A DNA stretch of 22,010 nucleotides from an uncultured Oscillospiraceae bacterium (GTDB taxonomy: Bacteria; Bacillota; Clostridia; Oscillospirales; Acutalibacteraceae). Made by a program: the position numbers and the translations under genes. Below are positions 14,898 to 22,010 of the stretch, in pieces; within the stretch, counting starts at the first letter, position 1; each line of letters begins with the position of its first letter. The stretch lies in the NCBI GenBank assembly GCA_900545655.1, contig UQZY01000031.1:1-22010 (forward strand), in the 5' to 3' direction. Below the pieces are notes generated by a model. That model did not search any database. It saw only the letters and a list, made by a program, of their open reading frames with translations, and was not told where the DNA came from.

Positions 14898-14915
14898 TAG
14901 GAGGGACTATAAAAT

Positions 14916-15809
14916 ATGATTACTTCTGTATACATTTCAAATGAGAAGATACAGGTTTTAACAGGTGACTTCTCCAAGAATCACCTGGACGTAAAGGCTT
15001 GTATGTTCGTAACACTTCCTGAAAAGTCAATCGTTAACGGTGTTATTACCAACGAGCTCGGCGTAAAGGAATCAATCCAGAAGCTCTGGGATAAGTACAA
15101 TCTCCCGAAGAAGGGAATAAGCCTCGTAATAGACAGCGGAACAATCCTCAACAAGAAGATGAAGGTTCCCGTGCTTCCGAAGGCGTCTATTCCGGCTCTC
15201 GTGGAGGAGGAGTTCAAGGACGTTGAAGGCTTTTCAAACTTCCTGTTTGACTACTCGGTTCTCGAGGACGGACATGACGGAGATCCGATGATTTTCTGCA
15301 ATGCAGTATCAAAGGAGCTTGTTGCAAGCTATATCCGTGTATTCAAGGGACTAGACATAAGCTTGAAGAGCATAAACACAAGTCTCAACGCACAGATTTC
15401 TCTTATCAAGCTCAATCCGTTTACGGCAAAAGAGAATCAGATAGTTGTCGTTCTTGACAGCACATCTCTTACAAGCGTACTTTACATCGACGGTAAATAC
15501 AGCTTCTCAAGCCGCAGCCGTCTCCTTGAAGCAAGAGGAACAGAAGGCTCACGTATGGAGCTTGTACGCGCTCTTTCTTCTCTCATTCAGTTCGCACGTT
15601 CTGAAAATTCTCAGAAGACCATGAAATCCATTTATATCTGCGGCCTTATCGAGGGCGAGGAGGAACTTTGCCCGAAGATTTCCGCAATGCTCGGTTGCCC
15701 GGTAACTACACTTCCGGCATGTGACAACATTACTTGCACAAAGGATAAAGAAAAAGCTGTATTCCTTATGTCTGACTACTCTTATCCGCTTGGCAATATG
15801 ATTTCCTGA
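14916..15809 (+). CDS. pilM: PilM-like actin-fold pilus assembly protein
   Basis: PilM is an actin-like cytoplasmic protein that binds the PilN tail and links the alignment complex to the motor. I call this by position between pilC and pilN/pilO-like genes, by its 297-residue length and by fold-like features: an N-terminal strand pair, EEEFKD, NTSLNAQISLIK, then QIVVVLDSTSLTSVLYIDG and IYICGLIEGEE, as in the second actin half. The phosphate-binding loops look degraded: the first reads VYISNEKIQVL instead of a DIGSSSIK-like loop, and the second LDSTSLTSV lacks the usual glycine. It may therefore bind no nucleotide, or do so differently. It begins 18 nt after pilC, after GGAGGG. Sequence similarity alone is weak. 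Confidence 0.75.
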   Translation: MITSVYISNEKIQVLTGDFSKNHLDVKACMFVTLPEKSIVNGVITNELGVKESIQKLWDKYNLPKKGISLVIDSGTILNKKMKVPVLPKASIPALVEEEFKDVEGFSNFLFDYSVLEDGHDGDPMIFCNAVSKELVASYIRVFKGLDISLKSINTSLNAQISLIKLNPFTAKENQIVVVLDSTSLTSVLYIDGKYSFSSRSRLLEARGTEGSRMELVRALSSLIQFARSENSQKTMKSIYICGLIEGEEELCPKISAMLGCPVTTLPACDNITCTKDKEKAVFLMSDYSYPLGNMIS

Positions 15810-15825
15810 GAGGAGTGTATACGAA

Positions 15826-16506
15826 ATGGCAGATATGATTAATAAAAATGCAACTCCTGAGGCAGAGGGCATGGCTCCTGCTCCGGTAAAGAAAGAGAAA
15901 AAAGAAAAGAAGCCAAAGCTTCAGTACCTTGAAAAGAATCAGATGAACTTCCTCGAGAAGTACGAGATTGTCGTTGAAGGAAAGAAGAGCAACGTTGACA
16001 TAACGAAGATTGTTAAGCCTCTTATTATTCTTCTCATCGTGGTGGCAATTATCTTTGCATTGACAACTGGAATTAAGATTGTCATGAACCAGAAGGTTAA
16101 GTCACTTGATAAGTATATCAATGACCCGGCAAACGTTTCTTCCTATAACGAGGCTGTTGCTCTCAAGCAGGAGGGTGAGACGGTAAAGGCTCAGAAGTCA
16201 AACCTTGAGGCACTTATTAAGGCCGTTGATTCTTATCCGAACGTAAACAAAGCATTCTTCGAGGCTATCGGCAAGGCAGCAACCGACAACGGTATAACGA
16301 TAGGTCAGTACGGATACGCAGGCGCAAACGGCGTACTTTCGGTATCATGTACATCTACGACAACAGCCGGTATTTCGGGCTTTGTAAGAGCTATGGAAGC
16401 TACGGGTCTTTTCGCAGACGTTGAGTACAATGCATTCAACGGACAGGCAGAAGGCGGATTTTCATTCACGGTTACATGCGTATGCAACGCATCCGAAGCA
16501 AAGTAA
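15826..16506 (+). CDS. pilN: PilN-like pilus assembly protein
   Basis: A 226-residue bitopic membrane protein. The N-terminal 60 residues are cytoplasmic and lysine-rich (KKEKKEKKPKLQ), with NFLEKYEI at 41-48 that may stand for the PilM-binding N-L-x-P motif of PilN. One membrane helix spans 63-85. The rest is outside: a helical stretch (about 90-140) and a ferredoxin-like domain ending in a strand-rich segment. In known systems PilN pairs with PilO and binds PilM in the cytoplasm. Gaps to pilM and the PilO-like gene are 16 and 17 nt, and GAGGAG precedes the ATG. The assignment rests on topology and position. Confidence 0.75.
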   Translation: MADMINKNATPEAEGMAPAPVKKEKKEKKPKLQYLEKNQMNFLEKYEIVVEGKKSNVDITKIVKPLIILLIVVAIIFALTTGIKIVMNQKVKSLDKYINDPANVSSYNEAVALKQEGETVKAQKSNLEALIKAVDSYPNVNKAFFEAIGKAATDNGITIGQYGYAGANGVLSVSCTSTTTAGISGFVRAMEATGLFADVEYNAFNGQAEGGFSFTVTCVCNASEAK

Positions 16507-16523
16507 GAAAGGGGACATAAACA

Positions 16524-17132
16524 ATGAGTGCAAACGATAAAAAATTAGTTATCATAGCAGCGGCTCTTCTTCTTACATTTGCAATTTGCTTCTTTGGAAT
16601 CAAACCGGCAGTTACCGGAATAGTTGAGGCAAAGGGCAAGATTGAAGAGCTTTCCGCAAAGAAAACAGAGATGTCAAATGAAATAGCTGCAATCCCTTCT
16701 TACGAAAAGGGTCTTGAAGCAGCAAAGGCTGATTACGCAAAGACAGCCGACAGAGTTTACGGAGACCTCACAAACGATAAGATTCATGACGCAGTAGTTG
16801 ACAAGCTTGTTGCTCCCAGCGGACTTTCTATCACAAGCTTTTCGATTTCTCCGTCACCGGTAACAAAAACCTCTATAGCAAAGTATGAGGTTACTGTTGC
16901 GGAAAACGGTGAAAATGTCGGAAAGGGCGGAGAATCCGCTGAAAATGCAAACTCCAAGCTTGCTCATATCACGGTAAGCGTTTCGGGAACAACTGATCAG
17001 ATTATTACCTTTATTGATAAGCTTAATGCCGATGAGGGTATATACATCCAGAATACAAGTTTTGCAACCTCAAGTGAGGGTACAGCAGTTTCAGTTGACT
17101 TCTTCATGGTACTTTCAGAAACATTTGCGTAA
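16524..17132 (+). CDS. pilO: PilO-like pilus assembly protein
   Basis: A 202-residue protein with the PilO plan: a very short cytoplasmic end, one membrane helix (about 8-27), a coiled coil (KGKIEELSAKKTEMSNEIAA, about 37-56) and a ferredoxin-like domain ending in strands (HITVSVSGTTDQIITFIDKL, then VSVDFFMVLSE). PilO heterodimerises with PilN to form the alignment complex. It is the last gene of the first pil block; the next gene has its own promoter. AAGGGG precedes the ATG by about 10 nt. Sequence identity to named PilO proteins cannot be judged by eye. Confidence 0.75.
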   Translation: MSANDKKLVIIAAALLLTFAICFFGIKPAVTGIVEAKGKIEELSAKKTEMSNEIAAIPSYEKGLEAAKADYAKTADRVYGDLTNDKIHDAVVDKLVAPSGLSITSFSISPSPVTKTSIAKYEVTVAENGENVGKGGESAENANSKLAHITVSVSGTTDQIITFIDKLNADEGIYIQNTSFATSSEGTAVSVDFFMVLSETFA

Positions 17133-17150
17133 AAATTTGTTAAAAAACTA

Positions 17151-17179
17151 TTCACATTTAAAAAATTATAGTGTATAAT
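17151..17179 (+). promoter_or_regulatory. Promoter of the minor-pilin block
   Basis: TTCACA (17151-17156), a 17-nt spacer and TATAAT (17174-17179) form a strong promoter in the 149-nt gap after pilO. The start should fall near 17186, a few bases before a strong hairpin. No terminator with a T-tract is visible between pilO and this promoter, so readthrough from the first block is possible. Confidence 0.78.
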
Positions 17180-17192
17180 CAGAAATGAAGAG

Positions 17193-17228
17193 GGAGTTGG
17201 TCGAAGCCTGTCGACTCCGACCAACTCC
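17193..17228 (+). promoter_or_regulatory. 5'-end stem-loop of the minor-pilin mRNA
   Basis: GGAGTTGGTCG (17193-17203) pairs perfectly with CGACCAACTCC (17218-17228) around a 14-nt loop that itself contains a GTCGAC palindrome. No T-tract follows, so it is not a simple terminator. It would begin about 7 nt from the predicted mRNA start, where such hairpins often protect against 5'-end decay; a protein site on DNA is the alternative. GGAGG at 17268-17272 is the ribosome site of the next gene. Confidence 0.7.
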
Positions 17229-17281
17229 GAAATTGTAGTTGGCACACCTAATTCTCCAGTTTAAGAAGGAGGTTCATTACT

Positions 17282-18946
17282 ATGAAAGTAATAAATAACA
17301 AGAAAGGATCGGCTATGCTGTGGACGATTCTTCTTACTGTTATTTTGACTATATTACTTGGTAGTATAATGACTGCATCGTATGCGTATTTCAACTATAC
17401 CATGTATACGGTCAAAAGACAGCAGGCATACTTTACTGCCAGGAGTGCGACCAATGCGCTGATAGAAGAATTTTCCGACCAGGCACAGAAGGCTGTCACG
17501 TCTCCGGACGGCTATACCACGTATGAGGATCTTGACCCTGAGATTCTTCCCGAAAGAAACTCAAGCATAGAGATTTCCGACTTCGGGTTCCCATCGGAGA
17601 TGGGTAAGGCGACGGCAAAGCTTGAGCGTGGCAACGGTGACGAGGTAGACATATCCGTAACCGCGACCTATGCCGACCAGGACTATACGATAAAGAGTAC
17701 TGTTGTAAGACAGCCTCTTTACTTCGCGGGTATAGCAGTTAAAAATATCACGGCAGGCAGCGCAAATTCTTCTCTTAAGCTCGGTGACAATACTGACCTT
17801 TATTGGAACAATGCAACCACGACCTTTGAAACAACCATGAACGGTTGTAAGGTTTTACTTGACAAGGGCAACCTTGTTACAAAGGGTGACGCCAAGGTTC
17901 TCGCAGGAGCAACCGTTGCACGCCACAAGTTCGGAAGCACAGTAAGCTTCTCAAGAGCGTCAGGCTCCCGTTACATAAGGAAGATCTGGGGACCTGAGGA
18001 GTACATCATCTCCAACAAGACCTTAAAAGCAGGCGACAGTGAGAGTACGGAATACGTATCATCGGTACTCAATACTCTTAAGAACATTACAAATTACACG
18101 GTTAAGTATTGTAATAATTCTAGAAATCGTATGCCCAACCATTTCGGATATTTCGGATTTGATGATGACAGTACGCTCGGAAAGATACTTTCATTCTTAA
18201 AACTTGATAAGGCATATGAAGATATGCGAAATCAAAGTATGAGTTTGACAAAGCAAACCAACAATGCGCTTAACATTCAGTATATTAAGCTTCTGTCTCT
18301 TTCTGCCGAAATTGATAAGAGATATGATAAACTGAGTAATGAAGGAAATATATTCCAGCAATTACAGGCAGATATATATAAAAGATTTTTCCAAAAATAT
18401 GTTCAGAGTCACGGATTAACTGTATTCGACGTATCGTATATTGAATTCAACGCGAGAGATGAAAACACGCGTGATGATGATATGATTCCTCTTGTATATC
18501 TTTTTGTTGATGGTGGTACAAATGAAAGAAATGGTATTAAAGTAAGAATCAAATATGGTAAGGATCCGGCGAAAGAGTCTGTTCTTTACAACGGAATAGA
18601 GGACATCAATAAGTGGATTACCGGAAAACTTGAGGATTGGTTTAAAATTAAAAATAACATGGCGTATGTCATAGTTTATCTTGAACCGAATTCGTCAATA
18701 GAACTTGGCTGTAAGGTGAACGGAAGAAACGACAACCTTCAGGATCTTGTGTTTGCTTACTCCATCTACGGCGGAGACAACACAACCGTAATTCTCAATG
18801 ACAAGGTAACGGTTCTCGGTGAGATATATTGCGACAATCTCATAGTAAACGGAAACGCCAATGTAACCTATACAAACTCAAGCGGTTCACAGATAGCAAA
18901 GCAGAAGGTTGCCGAATACTGGACAATCGTTAACTATTCTGACTAA
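17282..18946 (+). CDS. Large minor pilin, GspK/PilX-like N-terminus
   Basis: A 554-residue protein with a prepilin-like start: basic leader, KKG, then SAMLWTILLTVILTILLGSI; predicted cleavage G9|S10. Mature position 5 is tryptophan, not glutamate, as in GspK- and PilX-type subunits that sit at the tip and need no neighbour above them. Residues about 42-56 (RQQAYFTARSATNAL) match the PilX/GspK region after the helix. The C-terminal part (about 490-554) is strand-rich, with NDKVTVLGEIYCDNLIVNGN like a short beta-solenoid. The middle, about residues 280-460, has more AT-rich codons than the ends. It is first of three minor-pilin genes, with its own promoter and 5' stem-loop. The exact class is inference. 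Confidence 0.75.
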   Translation: MKVINNKKGSAMLWTILLTVILTILLGSIMTASYAYFNYTMYTVKRQQAYFTARSATNALIEEFSDQAQKAVTSPDGYTTYEDLDPEILPERNSSIEISDFGFPSEMGKATAKLERGNGDEVDISVTATYADQDYTIKSTVVRQPLYFAGIAVKNITAGSANSSLKLGDNTDLYWNNATTTFETTMNGCKVLLDKGNLVTKGDAKVLAGATVARHKFGSTVSFSRASGSRYIRKIWGPEEYIISNKTLKAGDSESTEYVSSVLNTLKNITNYTVKYCNNSRNRMPNHFGYFGFDDDSTLGKILSFLKLDKAYEDMRNQSMSLTKQTNNALNIQYIKLLSLSAEIDKRYDKLSNEGNIFQQLQADIYKRFFQKYVQSHGLTVFDVSYIEFNARDENTRDDDMIPLVYLFVDGGTNERNGIKVRIKYGKDPAKESVLYNGIEDINKWITGKLEDWFKIKNNMAYVIVYLEPNSSIELGCKVNGRNDNLQDLVFAYSIYGGDNTTVILNDKVTVLGEIYCDNLIVNGNANVTYTNSSGSQIAKQKVAEYWTIVNYSD

Positions 18947-18961
18947 GGAGGGACATGCTTT

Positions 18962-19369
18962 ATGAAGGCTTTGAAGAACAAAAAAGGTATGACTCTCGTT
19001 GAAATGATTATCGGTATCCTGCTTCTTGCAATTGCGGGAATTATGCTCGCACAGAGCTTTGCGTCCTGTGCAAATATCATTAACAGGGCAACTCTTTACA
19101 GGAACGCAAGTGACGCTACTTCTTCCTCTATCGAGTTACAGGAAGAGCAGGACTCAAAGGACGCCAATGTTTCCGTGGACCTTAGTACCGACACAAGCGT
19201 AAAGACGATAAGGATTGTCGGAAAGAAGAAAAACGGAACGACGATAAACAAGACCGTTAACGGCGAGCTTATTGTCGGCTCTGATACCGGTAAGTCAAGT
19301 CTTACCTACAGAGAATTCCTTCCGGGAACATTTGATTTTGTCATAAACGCAGAGGAAACCGGAGATTAA
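18962..19369 (+). CDS. Small minor pilin, GspI/PilV-like
   Basis: A 135-residue prepilin with leader MKALKNKKG, cleavage G9|M10 and mature start MTLVEMIIGILLLAIAGIML carrying glutamate at position 5 (E14). After the hydrophobic helix come a helical stretch (NRATLYRNASDATSSSIELQ) and a small strand-rich domain (VKTIRIVGKKKN, LPGTFDFVIN). The length and the 'V-E-M' start resemble GspI/PilV-type minor pseudopilins. It begins 15 nt after the 554-residue minor pilin, with GGAGGG upstream, and precedes the 800-residue one, so all three are probably made together. No cysteine pair typical of a major pilin is seen. Confidence 0.82.
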   Translation: MKALKNKKGMTLVEMIIGILLLAIAGIMLAQSFASCANIINRATLYRNASDATSSSIELQEEQDSKDANVSVDLSTDTSVKTIRIVGKKKNGTTINKTVNGELIVGSDTGKSSLTYREFLPGTFDFVINAEETGD

Positions 19370-19405
19370 AGAAATCTGAAGTATTATTGAAAGGATGCAT
19401 GCGTA

Positions 19406-21808
19406 ATGTTTAAACTTCGCTATGATAAACGTGGTATGACGCTTATTGAAATGATAATTTCCCTTGTAATACTCAGTATTCTTATGTCCTCTACGATGGG
19501 AATGATTATTTCAAGTAATAACATTTTTGTTTCGACCAGTCAGGCTGCGCTTGACAGGTTGGTAGGTAACTCCGTCTATTCAACCCTTGAGTCAATGCTT
19601 AAGTATTCGACGAGTCTTACCATTTCGGCAACTCCTAAAAATGATAATAAGCAGCAGTCGTTTATGGTATCCGTTTCGGATAACGACACAAAATCCGGAA
19701 AGCTTATGTACAGAGGAAAAGCCGATGATGACGGTAACGCATCAAACTATATCTCTCTTTACGACCAGAGCTTCTATAACAACAGAACTATTCAGTATAG
19801 GATTGTTGAAGCCGGAAAAGATCAGAGACATGTTGACATGCAGGTTAGAGTTTACAGAAACGGAAAGCTTGTTTTCTCGAAGGATGCAATTATAAAATGC
19901 CTTAACCTTGCTCTTATCAGAAGTAATTCCAACCAGAATACTATCAACATGGATAAGAACGCAAGCGGAGCGGATTTTTATAATCAGTACCTCTATTTCA
20001 CGGTTGACGAGCTTGCTATCGCCGGCGGTGACAATGCATGGGCTTTTGAGTATAAGATTCAGGAGTACATGGACAGGTACAATGCAATACTCAACGAGTA
20101 TTATCAGAAGCTCGGTATTGTAAACAACTACTTCAATGACCCACTCATGGAAAACAGAGATGAGGACGGTTACAGAATTCAGAAAGATAAGCTTGCCGAA
20201 TTATTAAACATAAGACAGCTTGCCATCTTCGGTGACGGCTCGGGCGACTCGGCATGGGAGGGTGATGAGGCAACAGGCTACAAGAACCTCAGGGCTCATT
20301 ATCAGGAAGAAATAAAGAAGCTTCTCAACTTTGCCCCGAATACAATCAGTGACGCAAACAATGTTTACTATCAGGTTGTAGCAGACAAGGAAGAGCTTTA
20401 CACCGGATTCCTCCTTACTTATTATGATAAAAATAAGGACGGAAAGATAACCAAGGCGGAGTTTCCGCACGAACAGGACTATGAAAAGTTCTTCGGCGGT
20501 ACCGTTATGAAGAACTATGCAAACCCAAGCACAAACGGTATTGTAAATCTCACATATTTCAAGGACGGTCTCAATGACGATTATTCTAGATTGTTCACTA
20601 CGGACCAGAGGGATATTTACTTCTACAACCAAAAGGGCTTGGTTTATGACCCGGATGATAAGCACTATGTTTCAAACATGCCTCTGGCTTTTGGCGGAGA
20701 AGCATTGAATTATTACGGTTATTCCGATCTGGATAACATAAACCACGGTAATCCCGTTATCTCTATCAGAGCATCTGCGGGCGGTGGATCACTTCCCCGT
20801 GCGTACAAGTATAACGGAGACGGTTCGGCAACTATGCCGGGTACATATGAGTCTAAAGAGTATCTTTACGGCAGTCTTCCTAAGGGGTATACTAACTACA
20901 AAGACACATATAGAGAATTAGTAAACAGAATGGGAAGCAACTTAGTTGAACTTACATATGTCGGTACGATTCAAGAGGGAAAAGGCGGAAACTACGGTGG
21001 AGTGGAATATCAATGGTCTTACACTGTAACCGCTACTACAGATATTCCGGAAGGCTGGTACTGGCTTAGAGATGAAGGTGCCGGAGACAACAAGGGACGC
21101 CATGTATTCTATCTTCAGGCGGCAAATAATGCCGAGACAAATGCTGACGGAAAGAGGATAGCAGTAAAGAAAGACGCAAAGATTTACGTATATTCTTATC
21201 ATTATCTGTGCAGATTGGTTTGCTATGAGCAGGCACAGTATAATGAATCCGAAAGCTTTGATGCATCGACACAGAAGATTACAAACTACACCATAAACAG
21301 ACATCAGTACAATGATTACTTCATATACGGTGTAGATTGGAACTCTTGGTACAAGGCAACACAGGACGGACTTCTCAACAAGGTTATCGGTGGATTGTCA
21401 AATCTCTTTACACACAGAACGGATATCAACCAGATAACAGCAACTAATGCTGATCAGGTGCTCGGTCTTAAGGGGCGCTATACGGTTGATAACATAGACC
21501 GCAGTCTTCGTTCTTATAACCTTGCATGGATTGTTTACAGTCCGAAGAGAAGCACATGGTATTACCTGCCGGATTCATCGACCAGAATTTCATCGGCACT
21601 GTCGGGCGTATCGTGGATTTCCAACAAGAATACACCTGTACCGCTTGACATAACCGGATGGTCATCATCCACCGCAATGGTCAAGGACATCGAAACACGA
21701 AAGCTGTCCTCAAGAGGTTTCTTTAACCTCATTGACACAACGGAGGATAAAATCTGGGTACCGCTTCCGACCGGAAGTACGATAGACAGAACTTCTGTAA
21801 CAGAATAA
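19406..21808 (+). CDS. Giant minor pilin with PilW/GspJ-like N-terminus and an EF-hand-like loop
   Basis: An 800-residue prepilin: leader MFKLRYDKRG, cleavage G10|M11, mature start MTLIEMIISLVILSILMSST with glutamate at position 5 (E15). The next about 150 residues follow the PilW/GspJ plan. GspJ proteins are usually near 200 residues, so some 600 residues are added. Residues 341-352, DKNKDGKITKAE, match the 12-residue EF-hand calcium loop at positions 1, 3, 5, 6, 8 and 12. The C-terminal third is rich in tyrosine, tryptophan, glycine and asparagine (for example EGWYWLRDEG), as in surface or sugar-binding proteins, but I recognise no named domain. It ends the minor-pilin block before a terminator. 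A tip-located adhesin is a reasonable inference, not shown. Confidence 0.8.
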   Translation: MFKLRYDKRGMTLIEMIISLVILSILMSSTMGMIISSNNIFVSTSQAALDRLVGNSVYSTLESMLKYSTSLTISATPKNDNKQQSFMVSVSDNDTKSGKLMYRGKADDDGNASNYISLYDQSFYNNRTIQYRIVEAGKDQRHVDMQVRVYRNGKLVFSKDAIIKCLNLALIRSNSNQNTINMDKNASGADFYNQYLYFTVDELAIAGGDNAWAFEYKIQEYMDRYNAILNEYYQKLGIVNNYFNDPLMENRDEDGYRIQKDKLAELLNIRQLAIFGDGSGDSAWEGDEATGYKNLRAHYQEEIKKLLNFAPNTISDANNVYYQVVADKEELYTGFLLTYYDKNKDGKITKAEFPHEQDYEKFFGGTVMKNYANPSTNGIVNLTYFKDGLNDDYSRLFTTDQRDIYFYNQKGLVYDPDDKHYVSNMPLAFGGEALNYYGYSDLDNINHGNPVISIRASAGGGSLPRAYKYNGDGSATMPGTYESKEYLYGSLPKGYTNYKDTYRELVNRMGSNLVELTYVGTIQEGKGGNYGGVEYQWSYTVTATTDIPEGWYWLRDEGAGDNKGRHVFYLQAANNAETNADGKRIAVKKDAKIYVYSYHYLCRLVCYEQAQYNESESFDASTQKITNYTINRHQYNDYFIYGVDWNSWYKATQDGLLNKVIGGLSNLFTHRTDINQITATNADQVLGLKGRYTVDNIDRSLRSYNLAWIVYSPKRSTWYYLPDSSTRISSALSGVSWISNKNTPVPLDITGWSSSTAMVKDIETRKLSSRGFFNLIDTTEDKIWVPLPTGSTIDRTSVTE

Positions 21809-21821
21809 TAGGCACTTATAC

Positions 21822-21856
21822 AAAGCAGGCAGTCTTCTTGAGATTGCCTGCTTTTT
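21822..21856 (+). terminator. Rho-independent terminator of the minor-pilin block
   Basis: AAAGCAGGCA (21822-21831) pairs perfectly with TGCCTGCTTT (21845-21854); the 13-nt loop can pair TCT with AGA. T5 runs from 21852 to 21856. It lies 13 nt after the stop of the 800-residue minor pilin and ends the pilus locus. Confidence 0.9.
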
Positions 21857-21871
21857 CTACCGCTTTTACCT

Positions 21872-22010
21872 TATGAGAATTATCCGCATATCATAGGAGA
21901 TGATACCGTAGACAAGCTAGAGCGAGAGGGCACGGTTTACTATGACATACGCTTCAATACCCTTGTCCCGGGTACTGATGAGTACATAAAGCTTATCATC
22001 AATATTGAGG
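21872..22010 (+). pseudogene. 5'-truncated Rpn-family PD-(D/E)XK gene, running off the window
   Basis: The reading frame encodes YENYPHIIGDDTVDKL, EREGTVYYDIRFNTLVPG and KLIINIE, which aligns with residues 77-115 of the intact Rpn-family protein at 10881-11855 (20 of 38 positions identical by hand from the shared glycine). The core aspartate (YYDIRF) and the glutamate of INIE are kept. About the first 70 residues of the family are missing: homology starts some 20 nt after the pilus terminator, and there is no ATG, GTG or TTG between the in-frame stop at 21839-21841 and the window end. This is a truncated remnant unless a start lies beyond the edge in a shorter form. The fragment is too short to tell what happens downstream. 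Confidence 0.75.

Overview
The window looks like a chromosomal segment of an anaerobic, low-to-mid GC member of the Clostridia, most like a Ruminococcus or other Oscillospiraceae. The reasons are oxygen-sensitive class III ribonucleotide reductase genes, the Firmicutes order holB-ricT, a SpoIID-type protein, strong TTGACA/TATAAT-like promoters with 17-18 bp spacers, GGAGG ribosome sites, and a Gram-positive type IV pilus operon. The organism assignment is inference; no rRNA gene or other taxonomic marker is present.

Left part (1-4843, minus strand): housekeeping genes. A conserved membrane protein, holB and ricT form one tightly packed unit. Then greA and lysS follow their own near-consensus promoter; lysS runs off the left edge just short of its stop. 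Divergent from these, on the plus strand, is a SpoIID/LytB-type exported protein (4867-5721).

Middle part (5767-9023): an nrd operon with a near-consensus promoter overlapped by NrdR-type operators. Its NrdD is split: a 771-residue catalytic chain lacks the usual C-terminal glycyl-radical segment, and a separate 55-residue protein carries it (RRITGYL). That small gene overlaps nrdG, the radical-SAM activase, by one base. A long terminator closes the operon.

Accessory part (9014-11937): an AAA_14/DUF4143-type ATPase with a near-perfect 37-nt direct repeat on each side of its promoter, a terminator, then an Rpn-family (PD-(D/E)XK) nuclease/transposase-like gene. A degenerate sequence motif occurs just past the terminators on both sides of the ATPase gene.

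Right part (12035-21856): a type IV pilus locus in two transcription blocks. The first has a promoter, a long structured 5' leader, the major pilin, an attenuator-like hairpin, the prepilin peptidase, the PilC platform protein, and PilM-, PilN- and PilO-like proteins. The second has its own promoter and a 5' stem-loop, then three minor pilins. These resemble the GspK, GspI and GspJ classes of a pilus tip complex, but the first and last are very large (554 and 800 residues), and the 800-residue one carries an EF-hand-like calcium loop. No PilB or PilT ATPase is in the window. After the final terminator lies a 5'-truncated second Rpn-family copy that runs off the right edge.

The most distinctive points are the split glycyl-radical NrdD, the potentially pseudoknotted leader of the pilin operon, the oversized minor-pilin triad, and the duplicated operator-like repeat around the ATPase promoter.
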